The notes: generated by a model not told the origin, from the sequence alone. Positions 8,983-17,356 are shown, counted from the first letter of the stretch. The stretch: 64,000 nt of DNA from Flavobacterium sp. AG291 (GCF_003350375.1 NZ_QQAR01000006.1:62001-126000); one strand, 5' to 3'. Made by a program: numbers and translations.

Positions 8983-10161
8983 ATGGAATCTATAAAAAAG
9001 AGGATTCAGTCGATAGATGTGTTACGAGGCATCATTATGGCTATTATGGCTTTAGACCACGTTCGTGACTACTTTCATATTAATGGAATGAACGGTAGCC
9101 CAACCGACATGGAAACCACTACCCCGGCACTCTTTTTTACAAGATGGATCACTCATTTTTGCGCGCCAACCTTTGTTTTACTTTCCGGAACATCAATTTA
9201 CCTGCAAAGCCTTCGCAAAACAAAAAAGGAGCTTTCATGGTTTTTATTTACGAGAGGACTATGGCTCATGTTTGCCGAATTTACCCTTGTAGGCTTTGGA
9301 TGGAGCTTTAATATTTCTTTTGACTTTTTCTTCCTTCAGGTAATATGGGCCATAGGAAGCAGTATGGTTATTTTTTCAGCACTGATTTTCTTCAGGTATT
9401 GGATAATTGTCATTATCGGGATAGCACTCACTCTACTCCATAACATTATGGATTACGTAATAATAACCAACGACCATCTTGATGTAGCCGCTAATTTTTT
9501 CCTGATTACCGAATTTGAACCTTATGCAATAGGAAGTATTCGTATTATAACTGCATACGCCATATTACCCTGGACAGGAATTATGCTTTTAGGCTATGGA
9601 ATAGGGAAATGGTTTAATAGTGAAGTCAGGCCGGAAACACGAAGAAAATCTCTTATTATTACCGGAAGCCTATTGATAGCTTTATTCTTAATATTGAGAT
9701 TATTGAACGGTTATGGTGATCCCGCTCTATGGGAAACGCAACGCAATAGCACTTATACTTTGTTATCCTTTCTGAATGTTACAAAATACCCGCCATCTCT
9801 CCTATACACCTGTATGACATTAGGGCCCGCACTGATAGTTTTGGCCCTAATAGAAAACATTCAGAACCGCTTTACCGCCATCTTTAATATTTTTGGACGC
9901 GTACCATTCTTTTACTACCTGATACACATATATATTATACACATACTTTGCACTACCCTTTTCTTTGCAGAAGGCTATTCTTTTGAAGACAACTTTAAGC
10001 TAACCATGAGTTTTGCTTTCAGGCCTGAAGAAAACTTTGGCTTCTCATTAGGCATTGTATACCTTATATGGATTCTGGTTTTGGTATTGTGTTACTTCCC
10101 GAGCAGATGGTACAACAATTACAAGAGCACACACAAACACTGGTGGCTTTCTTATATATAG
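8983..10161 (+). CDS. DUF1624 / heparan-alpha-glucosaminide N-acetyltransferase-like membrane protein
   Basis: 392 residues and about ten hydrophobic helices. The N-terminal SIDVLRGIIMAIMALDHVRDYFH is the signature of the DUF1624 family, with the conserved Asp-His pair. The helix containing HFCAPTFVLLSGTSIYL is also typical. The family is related to lysosomal HGSNAT and bacterial acyltransferase-3-like proteins that move acetyl groups across the inner membrane. The acceptor is not known. Stand-alone gene with its own promoter. Confidence 0.88.
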   Translation: MESIKKRIQSIDVLRGIIMAIMALDHVRDYFHINGMNGSPTDMETTTPALFFTRWITHFCAPTFVLLSGTSIYLQSLRKTKKELSWFLFTRGLWLMFAEFTLVGFGWSFNISFDFFFLQVIWAIGSSMVIFSALIFFRYWIIVIIGIALTLLHNIMDYVIITNDHLDVAANFFLITEFEPYAIGSIRIITAYAILPWTGIMLLGYGIGKWFNSEVRPETRRKSLIITGSLLIALFLILRLLNGYGDPALWETQRNSTYTLLSFLNVTKYPPSLLYTCMTLGPALIVLALIENIQNRFTAIFNIFGRVPFFYYLIHIYIIHILCTTLFFAEGYSFEDNFKLTMSFAFRPEENFGFSLGIVYLIWILVLVLCYFPSRWYNNYKSTHKHWWLSYI

Positions 10162-10217
10162 TTATCAGTAAAAAACTTTCAGAACAACTTTAAACTTTAA
10201 ACCTTAAACAAAAAGTT

Positions 10218-10225
10218 TACTTTTG
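10218..10225 (+). promoter_or_regulatory. Bacteroidetes -7 promoter element (ABC-F gene)
   Basis: TACTTTTG, exact TAnnTTTG match, 17 nt before the GTG start at 10243. No clear -33 TTG was found. Confidence 0.55.
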
Positions 10226-10242
10226 CACAAAACAGCATACAA

Positions 10243-12111
10243 GTGAATTACCTTTCAGTAGAAAATATATCTAAGTCATTCGGGGAACGCACCCTTTTTG
10301 AAAACCTATCTTTCGGAATCAACAAAGACCAAAAAATTGCTTTTGTAGCCAAAAACGGCACCGGAAAAACCAGTATCCTGAAAATCATTACAGGAGAAGA
10401 CATACCTGATACCGGACAGGTAGTAATGCGCAAGGAAATGAAAATGGCTTTCCTGTCTCAGGAACCCAACCTAAACCCGGAACTGACTATTGAAGAAAGT
10501 ATTTTTGCTTCGGATAACGAGATACTGAAAGTGATCGAACAATACGAAAAAGCTCTTGAAAACCCTGCCGACGAAGAGGCTTACCAAAAAGCTTTTGAAC
10601 GCATGGATATGCACAATGCCTGGGATTTTGAAACCCAGTACAAGCAAATACTTTTCAAGCTGAAACTGGAAGATATAAAGCTGAAAATCAAAAACCTTTC
10701 AGGAGGACAGAAAAAACGTGTTGCCTTAGCCATCATTCTTATCAGCAAACCGGATCTTTTGATTCTGGATGAGCCTACCAACCACCTTGACCTTGAAATG
10801 ATTGAGTGGCTGGAGAATTATTTCGCTAAAGAAAACATGACACTGTTTATGGTTACGCACGACCGTTTCTTTTTGGAACGCGTATGTAACGAGATCATCG
10901 AACTTGAGAATGGAAAACTGTACCAGTACAAAGGCAACTATTCTTATTATCTTGCTAAAAAAGAAGAACGTATCGCTGCTGAAAATGCAAGCATAGACAA
11001 AGCAAAAAACCTTTTTGTAAAAGAACTGGAATGGATGCGTCGTCAGCCTAAGGCTCGTACCACCAAATCGAAATCGCGCCAGGATGACTTCTATGTAATC
11101 AAGGAGAAAGCTCATAGCCGCCGTAAAGACCACCAAATGGAACTGGAGATCAATATGGAACGCATGGGCAGCAAGGTTGTAGAACTTCATAATGTTTCTA
11201 AGAAGTTCAAAGACAAAACAATCCTTGAAAACTTTAGCTATAACTTTAATCGTGGCGAACGTATAGGTATCATCGGAAAAAATGGAACAGGAAAATCAAC
11301 CTTCCTTAATATACTTACCCAAACCATGCCACCGGACGCCGGAAAAGTAGTTGTGGGAGACACCATAAAATTAGGTTACTATACCCAAAGCGGTATCAAC
11401 CCTAAACCGGAACAAAAAGTAATTGATATCATCAAGGAGTTTGGCGAATACATTCCGCTAACAAAAGGACGCATCATATCAGCAGCACAACTGTTGGAGC
11501 GTTTCCTTTTTGACCGCAAGAAACAATACGACTTTGTAGAAAAACTGAGTGGAGGGGAATTAAAGCGACTTTACTTGTGTACTGTCCTTATCCAAAACCC
11601 TAACTTCCTGATTCTGGATGAGCCTACCAACGATCTTGACATCGTCACCCTTAACGTACTCGAAAACTTCCTGTTAGATTATCCGGGCTGCCTTTTAGTA
11701 GTTTCACACGACAGGTACTTTATGGATAAGATTGTAGATCACCTGTTCGTATTCAGAGGCGAGGGAGAAATTGAAGATTTCCCAGGTAACTATAGCGACT
11801 TCCGCGCATATGAAGACAGCGTTGAACCTGTAAAAACCGACAACAAACCGGACAGCGACAACAAAAAAGCATGGAAACAGGGCAATGTAAAAGCCGGACT
11901 TACTTTTAACGAACAAAAGGAATATCAAAAGATAGAAAAGGAAATAAAAGACCTTGAACGCGAGAAAGAAGCCATAGAAAAGCAATTTTCAGACGGATCG
12001 GTTGCTGAGGGAGATATCGCCAAAAAAGCTGATGAACTACAGGTCATCCTAAACAAAATAGATGAAAAAACAGAGCGCTGGTTTGAATTAAGCGCTAAAA
12101 TGGAAGAATAA
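10243..12111 (+). CDS. ABC-F family ATPase, Uup-like
   Basis: 622 residues with two fused ABC domains and no membrane segment. The first has AKNGTGKT near residues 36-43 and LSGGQKKRVA. The second has GKNGTGKST and LSGGELKRL. DEPTNHLD in the first and DEPTNDLD in the second are the Walker B regions. The inter-domain linker is long, and a Lys/Glu-rich coiled-coil C-terminus (about 545-622) resembles that of Uup. ABC-F proteins act on the ribosome E site or in translation quality control. The start codon is GTG, chosen because MNYLSVENI is the usual family start. Confidence 0.9.
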   Translation: MNYLSVENISKSFGERTLFENLSFGINKDQKIAFVAKNGTGKTSILKIITGEDIPDTGQVVMRKEMKMAFLSQEPNLNPELTIEESIFASDNEILKVIEQYEKALENPADEEAYQKAFERMDMHNAWDFETQYKQILFKLKLEDIKLKIKNLSGGQKKRVALAIILISKPDLLILDEPTNHLDLEMIEWLENYFAKENMTLFMVTHDRFFLERVCNEIIELENGKLYQYKGNYSYYLAKKEERIAAENASIDKAKNLFVKELEWMRRQPKARTTKSKSRQDDFYVIKEKAHSRRKDHQMELEINMERMGSKVVELHNVSKKFKDKTILENFSYNFNRGERIGIIGKNGTGKSTFLNILTQTMPPDAGKVVVGDTIKLGYYTQSGINPKPEQKVIDIIKEFGEYIPLTKGRIISAAQLLERFLFDRKKQYDFVEKLSGGELKRLYLCTVLIQNPNFLILDEPTNDLDIVTLNVLENFLLDYPGCLLVVSHDRYFMDKIVDHLFVFRGEGEIEDFPGNYSDFRAYEDSVEPVKTDNKPDSDNKKAWKQGNVKAGLTFNEQKEYQKIEKEIKDLEREKEAIEKQFSDGSVAEGDIAKKADELQVILNKIDEKTERWFELSAKMEE

Positions 12112-12120
12112 TAGTTTACG

Positions 12121-12160
12121 GTTTTCAGTGAACAGTTTACAGTTCACTCCTACTGAAAAC
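12121..12160. repeat. CAGT/ACTG intergenic hairpin repeat, copy 1
   Basis: Nested inverted repeats: GTTTTCAGT at 12121-12129 pairs with ACTGAAAAC at 12152-12160, and GTGAAC at 12128-12133 pairs with GTTCAC at 12141-12146. It lies directly after the ABC-F stop codon and may act as its terminator. Related copies occur near 16.2, 16.9, 30.3, 30.7 and 46.1 kb. Confidence 0.7.
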
Positions 12161-12181
12161 TGTGACTGCGACTGAATACTT

Positions 12182-12811
12182 ATGGCAATACTATCATACA
12201 ATTCATTTCTCTGGAACTCGGTTAATTTACACGGAGTACATTCTCCTTTTGTCTTTAAGATCGCTAAGGCATTGCTTACTAAAACCAATACACCGGTAAA
12301 GACCGACAATCCACAAGTTTTGAGTCAGGAAGCAACAGAGATCCTTTGCAGGATTATGGTAAACCTCAGATGTGAAAGAATGGTAGCCTTGGGTGAGGAC
12401 ACAACTGCAATTAACCAACTCATAAGGAAATGTGCCGAAGAACTGAACCATAAGATATGGTTCCTATCAACATTTGCCCCTATCAGCGGTAATCTTGATA
12501 TGATTTACATATCCGCAATGGACAGTCAGGCCATTTTACCTCAGATAGAAAGTCTTTCATCAAACATTGGCAGCAATACGGTTTGCATAATAAGCAAAAT
12601 ACATAATTCAGCACAGGCAGAATACGATTGGGAAACACTTAAAAAAAATCCAAGGATTACCGTAAGCATAGATACATATCATTTAGGAATTGTATTCTTC
12701 AGACCGGAACAAGCCAAAGAGCATTTTAATATCCGTACAAAAACATCAAAGGTCACCGACTTCACATTAGGAGCCAGAGACCTTTGGGGATTGCTATACA
12801 AACAATCTTAG
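12182..12811 (+). CDS. Degenerate class I methyltransferase-like protein
   Basis: 209 residues. The N-terminal FLWNSVNLHGVHSPFVF segment and the C-terminal ITVSIDTYHLGIVFFRPEQAKEHFNI segment match a Bacteroidetes family annotated as SAM-dependent O-methyltransferase. The middle does not show a convincing glycine-rich SAM motif: where one expects E-x-G-x-G-x-G the sequence reads ALGEDTTAI. So the fold is probably kept while SAM binding is doubtful. Its last 4 nt overlap the 3' end of a broken gene on the opposite strand. Confidence 0.65.
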   Translation: MAILSYNSFLWNSVNLHGVHSPFVFKIAKALLTKTNTPVKTDNPQVLSQEATEILCRIMVNLRCERMVALGEDTTAINQLIRKCAEELNHKIWFLSTFAPISGNLDMIYISAMDSQAILPQIESLSSNIGSNTVCIISKIHNSAQAEYDWETLKKNPRITVSIDTYHLGIVFFRPEQAKEHFNIRTKTSKVTDFTLGARDLWGLLYKQS

Positions 12812-13062
12812 TTGGTGCGGAGCGCATGAATAAGTTCAGCCTTTGTCATTTTAGAACGCCCTTCAATACCTACTTTTTTTGCTTCATCATAAAGACTTTG
12901 TTTGGTAAGGCCTTCATATTTTCTTGCTTTACCACCTCTGTATTCAGCACCTTTACTATTAGCTATTCTGGCAGATTTCTCTTTACTTTAGCCTTTTTCT
13001 CTTAAAGCCTCATACTGGTCTATATCCTTAATTTGAGGCACTGGTGATTTTCTAGCCGGCAT
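12808..13062 (-). pseudogene. Rho-N/DUF7218-like small protein gene interrupted by in-frame TAA
   Basis: Reading minus strand from the ATG at 13062 gives MPARKSPVPQIKDIDQYEAL then REKG, a TAA codon at 12988-12990, then SKEKSARIANSKGAE and, in the same frame, KYEGLTKQSLYDEAKKVGIE and GRSKMTKAELIHALRTN to a normal stop at 12808. The KG-x-SKEKSARIAN pattern and the C-terminal helix-extended-helix-like KMTKAELI segment match small basic proteins of the Rho N-terminal/DUF7218 type. One codon out of 84 is a stop and the flanking frame is intact, which implies a recent nonsense mutation, a sequencing error, or readthrough. Confidence 0.75.
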
Positions 13063-13162
13063 AACTATAGCATTTAATTGATTAACATATCTAAGTTATA
13101 AATCAAAAACCACAGTAGGAGTTAAACCACGGTTAAAACAAGCTTTATATAATCATAAAAAA

Positions 13163-13184
13163 GGGGTACACCTAAGCATACCCC
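13163..13184 (-). terminator. Hairpin terminator of the 224-aa lipoprotein gene
   Basis: GGGGTA at 13163-13168 pairs with TACCCC at 13179-13184, followed on the minus strand by a T-run. Confidence 0.75.
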
Positions 13185-13223
13185 TCTTTACTCACACAAA
13201 TTTATAAAAAACCTTAACTCTTC

Positions 13224-13898
13224 TTAGTTAACTTTGTCTTTAGCATCCTGATTCTCTTCACCTTTAGCCGTCATACGTTCCCAACGGAATTTAGGTGCGA
13301 ATTTTAATTTGATACCAGCAATTTTTCTGTTATCATCAGCGCTAAGACCTTGTTTTTCTACAGTATTTTTACGGGCATCAAGTGCCTCATACCATGCTTT
13401 AACTTTATCAAGATCCTGTCTTGTATATTCGTTTTTCTCAGCATCAAAAGTCTCGTAGAATTTTTGATATACGCTAAGAATGTTGTCTTTGTTAACCCAC
13501 GCAAATGTCATATCATTTCCTACAACATTACCAGGGCCAAAAAGTGTATCAGCTAATCCATTTCCTGAAGCAACAACCGCTTCAGCCTTAGCCTGAGTTT
13601 CAGCCTGTGCTTTTACGCCATCGTATTTAGCTTTGCTGTCATTCACTCTTTTTTGTGCATCAGCATCATTTTCAAGTGCAGCAAGAGCAGCCTCAGCTTC
13701 TGTAACCCTTCTTTGGTACTCTGCATCAATAGCAGCCCAGTTTGCAGCTCTTTCAGCAGCATCAAGGTCATTTATTGAGTCAACATATACTACATAGTGG
13801 TCAACTTCAGTTTTAGCCATTTCTTTTTTCTCGTCTTTGCAAGATGTAAATCCTGCTGCTATCAGGACAGCGCCTAATGCTAAATTGAATCTTTTCAT
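13224..13898 (-). CDS. Lipoprotein with long helical region (possibly DUF6565)
   Basis: 224 residues. The start at 13898 is chosen because it gives a type II signal peptide, MKRFNLALGAVLIAAGFTSC, with the lipid-attachment Cys at 20; an earlier in-frame start adds 18 residues and spoils it. After CKDEKKE the protein is rich in Ala, Glu, Lys and Asp and predicted helical or coiled coil (AANWAAIDAEYQRRVTEAEA, then AQAETQAKAEA). It resembles Bacteroidetes DUF6565 lipoproteins with the VYVDSI motif; that name is from memory. Likely envelope-associated. Confidence 0.8.
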   Translation of the reverse strand: MKRFNLALGAVLIAAGFTSCKDEKKEMAKTEVDHYVVYVDSINDLDAAERAANWAAIDAEYQRRVTEAEAALAALENDADAQKRVNDSKAKYDGVKAQAETQAKAEAVVASGNGLADTLFGPGNVVGNDMTFAWVNKDNILSVYQKFYETFDAEKNEYTRQDLDKVKAWYEALDARKNTVEKQGLSADDNRKIAGIKLKFAPKFRWERMTAKGEENQDAKDKVN

Positions 13899-14061
13899 GG
13901 TTGTTTTGCTTTTTAAGTTACTTTGATGAGTCAAAATTAGAGCAAACCGCAAAACATATCTTAATTCATTAAGAATAATTTAATACACTTAACTATAAAT
14001 TAAGAATACTTAAGAATTCATTAACTTTTTAAGAAATATTACATCATGATTTATAGCATAA

Positions 14062-14090
14062 AAAAAGCCCAAAGTGTACTTTGAGCCTTT
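14062..14090 (-). terminator. Hairpin terminator of the DUF4833-like gene
   Basis: Imperfect stem AAAGCCCAAAGT / ACTTTGAGCCTTT with one bulge or mismatch, placed 3' of the 14110-14631 gene. Confidence 0.65.
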
Positions 14091-14109
14091 AATAAAGATT
14101 ATAAACCAG

Positions 14110-14631
14110 TTAATCATCAATAGCATAATTCTCTGTTATTTCTTTTCCGGAAGCCGCATCTCTACCATAAAAATTAATAGATGAAACAGAAGTGCCGAGT
14201 CTATTACAGAAAAGGAACATTCTTTTGAGATGGATTGTCTTACCATTGATATAAACACTAACACGCGGATTGTTCTGGCTGCACAATTTTAATGTCATCT
14301 TTTTAGATGGATAGGCCGCAAGCGTAAAATCAAAAGTATTACTGCCTGTTTTTGTAAACTCGACACCATAGGCCATTTTACGCTGCATATTTGTAAGCTC
14401 TTCTTTTATACCTCCTTTATTGTAGTTAATGCGATACACATGTATAGGGTCGTTTTCTTTTAATATTTTACCCGAGGCAAAATTTGCATCATACACAAAA
14501 GTATTATGACCATTAGAATGCTGAATATAAAACATTCTTGTAGGACAATCAGGCGGAACAGGGTAACCATCCTGAAGCGGACACATAGCCAGCGATACCA
14601 TAATCGACATAAAGAATATAATATTTTTCAT
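14110..14631 (-). CDS. DUF4833-like secreted protein
   Basis: 173 residues with a hydrophobic signal segment (NIIFFMSIMVSLAMC), then PPDCPTRMFYIQHSNGHNTFVYDANF. The FYIQ-x-S-x-x-x-NTxVYD pattern, the GGIKEELTNMQRKMAYG segment and the NGKTIHLKRMFL stretch fit the DUF4833 family as I remember it. No catalytic residues are known. It is predicted beta-rich and exported. Single-gene unit. Confidence 0.72.
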   Translation of the reverse strand: MKNIIFFMSIMVSLAMCPLQDGYPVPPDCPTRMFYIQHSNGHNTFVYDANFASGKILKENDPIHVYRINYNKGGIKEELTNMQRKMAYGVEFTKTGSNTFDFTLAAYPSKKMTLKLCSQNNPRVSVYINGKTIHLKRMFLFCNRLGTSVSSINFYGRDAASGKEITENYAIDD

Positions 14632-14811
14632 AAGCCTTTGGTTTTGTGTTATCTAAAGTTAAAAAAAATATCACTAAAACGTTATAGAAAACTTAAAACT
14701 TTTCAACTTTAACATCCTTAGCCTGTTGACAACCTGTTAATTGGCAAATAGTTAAGATTTTTATACATCCAATGAGCGTACTTTTATCATGCAACTAAAA
14801 TTTATACTACC

Positions 14812-15045
14812 ATGGAACGCAGAATATATCATATACTACAAAACGGCATTAATGGCTGGAAAAGCATGCTGGAACAATCCGGAAGGACATCTGTAACAGG
14901 GAGCAACAAGCAGGATGTAATAAACCGAACTATAGCTATGGCTAAGACACATAGTAAATGCTCGGTGATAATACATAAGACAGACGGCAGTATTCAGGAA
15001 GAAAAAACCTTTCCGCGCAGTGCTGAACCCGTTTATTGCAAATAA
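14812..15045 (+). CDS. DUF2188-like small protein
   Basis: 77 residues. The pattern YHILQNGINGWKSMLEQSGR, then DVINRTIAMAKTH and CSVIIHKTDGSIQEEKTF, matches DUF2188: an N-terminal beta hairpin with Trp, a helix, and a final strand pair with H-x-x-DG-x-I. The function is unknown; members are small, cytosolic and common in soil bacteria. A hairpin terminator follows directly. Confidence 0.78.
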   Translation: MERRIYHILQNGINGWKSMLEQSGRTSVTGSNKQDVINRTIAMAKTHSKCSVIIHKTDGSIQEEKTFPRSAEPVYCK

Positions 15046-15071
15046 TAAGCAACTAATCTATTATAATTGGA

Positions 15072-15098
15072 AACCATTCGTTTAGGCGGGTGGTTTTT
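15072..15098 (+). terminator. Hairpin terminator of the DUF2188-like gene
   Basis: AACCATTCG pairs with CGGGTGGTT (one mismatch/wobble), followed by eight T residues. Confidence 0.75.
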
Positions 15099-15126
15099 TT
15101 TTATATTAGCCAAAACAAATCCAACT

Positions 15127-15411
15127 ATGCAAACTAAATCTGCTACAGATAAAGGCCGCCAATTAGCCTCTTCCTTTCTGTTTCTGAGTATGTTCCCCAC
15201 GGCAGTGAATCCAACAAAATACAGTTGGGTTATTTTGCCCGCTGCCATTATGATGCTATATTTTAACTTCAAAAAATATAAAGAAGAGAAACAAGCCGGC
15301 ATAAAACATTCAAAATTTGGATTTATCAGTATAATGTTATTAATAAGTATATTAGTCATAATTGCTGCATCCATCTCAAATTACCTTATCAGTATAGGAT
15401 ACTACGATTAA
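15127..15411 (+). CDS. Small membrane protein (94 aa)
   Basis: Not recognised. 94 residues with two or three hydrophobic stretches: SSFLFLSMFPTAVNPTKYS (weak), WVILPAAIMMLYF and FISIMLLISILVIIAASIS. Between the last two is a charged loop (FKKYKEEKQAGIKHSK), suggesting a cytoplasmic loop by the positive-inside rule. The ATG at 15127 is preferred over a TTG at 15067, because the TTG lies inside the upstream terminator hairpin. Confidence 0.65.
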   Translation: MQTKSATDKGRQLASSFLFLSMFPTAVNPTKYSWVILPAAIMMLYFNFKKYKEEKQAGIKHSKFGFISIMLLISILVIIAASISNYLISIGYYD

Positions 15412-15424
15412 TTGCTAAACATCT

Positions 15425-15460
15425 TCAGACATCCGACTTCGGACTTCTGACTTCGGACAG
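15425..15460. repeat. CGGACTTC intergenic repeat, copy 1
   Basis: Short direct and inverted modules of the type CAGACATCCGACTTCGGAC and TCTGACTTCGGACAG. A related sequence lies at 33290-33312. It forms an imperfect hairpin just 3' of the membrane-protein gene. Confidence 0.55.
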
Positions 15461-15501
15461 AATAAAAAAATTCCTTACTTTTAGGCCTCAAATCATCAAT
15501 C

Positions 15502-16203
15502 ATGTCAGAACCAATAATAGAGATTAAAGGCATAACACGAAATTTCCCTTTAGGAAGTGAAATCGTAAAAGTTCTTAAAGGCATTGACCTCAATATAAAT
15601 AAAGGAGAATATGTTGCCCTTATGGGACCATCAGGGTCGGGTAAAAGTACGCTTATGAATATATTAGGTTGTCTGGACACCCCTACCGGCGGAAACTACA
15701 TCCTTAACGGCAAAGATGTCAGCCGTATGGCCGATGACGAACTTGCAGCCATCCGTAATAAAGAGATCGGTTTCGTTTTCCAGACGTTCAACCTTATGCC
15801 CCGAACCACAGCACTTGACAACGTAGCCCTGCCAATGGTATATGCAGGTTATAAAAAACCGGAGCGCAATGCCAGAGCCACCGAAGTACTTACTCAGGTA
15901 GGACTTCAGGACAGGATGGACCACAAACCCAACCAGCTATCGGGAGGTCAGCGCCAAAGGGTTGCTGTAGCAAGAGCTCTGGTAAACCACCCATCCATCA
16001 TACTTGCCGATGAGCCTACAGGAAACCTTGACAGTAAGACCTCTGTAGAGATCATGAAACTGTTTGGAGAAATCCATGCTAACGGTAACACCGTGATTCT
16101 TGTAACTCACGAAGAAGACATCGCTGCTTATGCCCATAGGGTAATCCGCCTCCGTGACGGAATTATAGAAAGCGATAATGTAAACCCTAATCCACATAAA
16201 TAG
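15502..16203 (+). CDS. ABC transporter ATP-binding protein, LolD/MacB type
   Basis: 233 residues. Walker [10 protein letters not shown] at about residue 41, Q-loop [21 protein letters not shown], signature [12 protein letters not shown], Walker [13 protein letters not shown] and the switch His in VTHEED are all intact. The [14 protein letters not shown] stretch is typical of the MacB/LolD/FtsE-like group that powers mechanotransmission or lipoprotein release. No permease gene adjoins it. TACTTTTA at 15476-15483 is a near match to the -7 element. Confidence 0.92.
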   Translation: MSEPIIEIKGITRNFPLGSEIVKVLKGIDLNINKGEYVALMGPSGSGKSTLMNILGCLDTPTGGNYILNGKDVSRMADDELAAIRNKEIGFVFQTFNLMPRTTALDNVALPMVYAGYKKPERNARATEVLTQVGLQDRMDHKPNQLSGGQRQRVAVARALVNHPSIILADEPTGNLDSKTSVEIMKLFGEIHANGNTVILVTHEEDIAAYAHRVIRLRDGIIESDNVNPNPHK

Positions 16204-16208
16204 TTCTC

Positions 16209-16275
16209 AGTTTACAGTTCACAGTTTACAGCTTCACGCAACAGACTGTTAACTGTGAACCGTTAACTGTAAACT
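16209..16275. repeat. CAGT/ACTG intergenic hairpin repeat, copy 2
   Basis: AGTTTACAGTT at 16209-16219 is the exact inverse of AACTGTAAACT at 16265-16275, and the inner sequences also pair in part, giving a long hairpin. It sits between two co-directional genes. Confidence 0.75.
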
Positions 16276-16282
16276 AATAAAA

Positions 16283-16855
16283 ATGAAAGTATACACTAAA
16301 ACCGGAGACAAAGGCACTACTGCCCTGTTTGGCGGCACACGCGTTCCTAAACACCATATCCGTATTGAAAGCTATGGTACGGTAGACGAGTTAAATTCAC
16401 ACATAGGACTTATCCGAGATCAGGATATTAATCCCGATTACAAGAAAATATTAGAAAGAATACAGGACAGATTGTTTACTGTAGGTGCCATATTGGCAAC
16501 CGACCCGGAAAAATCAGTTCTTAAAAACGGAAAAGACAGGCTAAACATCCCAAAAATTTCCGACAACGATGTAGAACTCCTTGAAAACGAGATTGACAAC
16601 ATGGAAACCGAACTGCCACCAATGACGCATTTTGTGCTTCCGGGCGGACATACAACGGTGTCATATTGTCACATTGCAAGGTGTGTATGCCGACGTGCAG
16701 AGCGTCTTTCGGTACATTTACACGACCTGGAGCCTACTGATGAGATGGTTTTAACCTATCTGAACCGACTTTCTGACTACCTTTTTGTATTGGCACGAAA
16801 GTTGTCCCATGACCTCAAGGCTGACGAAGTGAAGTGGATACCTGAAAAACTCTAA
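16283..16855 (+). CDS. Cob(I)yrinic acid a,c-diamide adenosyltransferase, PduO type
   Basis: 190 residues. The N-terminal KVYTKTGDKGTTALFGGTRV and the IESYGTVDELNSHIG segment are the ATP/corrinoid signatures of PduO-type ATP:cob(I)alamin adenosyltransferases. The helical C-terminus contains CRRAER and YLNRLSDYLFVLAR. It makes adenosylcobalamin, the cofactor of methylmalonyl-CoA mutase, and fits with MeaB encoded at 29.2 kb. No cobalamin riboswitch was seen upstream. Confidence 0.95.
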   Translation: MKVYTKTGDKGTTALFGGTRVPKHHIRIESYGTVDELNSHIGLIRDQDINPDYKKILERIQDRLFTVGAILATDPEKSVLKNGKDRLNIPKISDNDVELLENEIDNMETELPPMTHFVLPGGHTTVSYCHIARCVCRRAERLSVHLHDLEPTDEMVLTYLNRLSDYLFVLARKLSHDLKADEVKWIPEKL

Positions 16856-16870
16856 GGAGTTTTTAGTTTA

Positions 16871-16965
16871 CAGTATTCAGTTCTCAGTTAGCAGTACTTC
16901 CAGAAGTAGACATTTAGTTGAACATGCTGTCTATTATTAGTAAACATAGAGAAATCTGAATACTG
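16871..16965. repeat. CAGT/ACTG intergenic hairpin repeat, copy 3
   Basis: CAGTATTCAG at 16871-16880 is the inverse of CTGAATACTG at 16956-16965. Further CAGT and ACTG tetramers fill the arms. It lies between the adenosyltransferase gene and the DUF2795 promoter. Confidence 0.7.
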
Positions 16966-17030
16966 ATTACTGAACACTGGGTACTGAAAACACGTTCTTA
17001 ATTTTTTAAATAAAATAAACAAATTTTTAC

Positions 17031-17060
17031 TTGACAATTTCAGTAGAAAATTTATTTTTG
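17031..17060 (+). promoter_or_regulatory. Consensus Bacteroidetes promoter of the DUF2795 gene
   Basis: TTGACA begins at 17031 and TATTTTTG is at 17053-17060, with 19 nt between TTG and the -7 element. It is 23 nt from the ATG at 17084. Among the best promoter matches in the window. Confidence 0.8.
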
Positions 17061-17083
17061 CATAAACTTTAATCGTTTAGAAG

Positions 17084-17305
17084 ATGTATTGGACATTAGA
17101 ATTAGCATCATATTTAAGTGATGCTCCGTGGCCTGCCACCAAAGATGAGCTTATTGATTACGCCATCAGGACCGGTGCTCCTCTTGAGGTAGTAGAAAAC
17201 CTTCAATCCATTGAAGACGAAGGTGAGATCTATGAATCGATGGAAGAAATATGGCCGGATTATCCAACCGACGAAGACTATCTTTGGAACGAGGATGAAT
17301 ACTAG
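17084..17305 (+). CDS. DUF2795 family protein
   Basis: 73 residues, strongly acidic C-terminus (DEGEIYESMEEIWPDYPTDEDYLW). The N-terminal YWTLELASYLSDAPWPATKDELIDYAI matches DUF2795, a small fold often predicted to bind nucleic acids or proteins. It sits just upstream of secA in the same direction, but a terminator and a second promoter intervene. Function unknown; likely abundant, given its near-consensus promoter. Confidence 0.85.
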   Translation: MYWTLELASYLSDAPWPATKDELIDYAIRTGAPLEVVENLQSIEDEGEIYESMEEIWPDYPTDEDYLWNEDEY

Positions 17306-17323
17306 GAAAAAATAAAATTCAAT

Positions 17324-17352
17324 TGAAAAGTCTCTCCGCGAGGCTTTTTTTT
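17324..17352 (+). terminator. Hairpin terminator of the DUF2795 gene
   Basis: AAGTCTC pairs with GAGGCTT around a TCCGC loop, followed by a run of ten T residues. Confidence 0.8.
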
Positions 17353-17356
17353 TGGC

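Noticed and set aside
12988..12990. Genetic recoding of TAA as a sense codon, suggested by two in-frame TAA codons
   Set aside because: Many genes here, including secA and cinA, end normally with TAA and have no internal TAA, so general recoding is not supported; mutation or error is more likely.
16204..16282. Possible cobalamin riboswitch upstream of the PduO gene
   Set aside because: The gap contains only a simple inverted repeat; no B12-box-like conserved core was seen.
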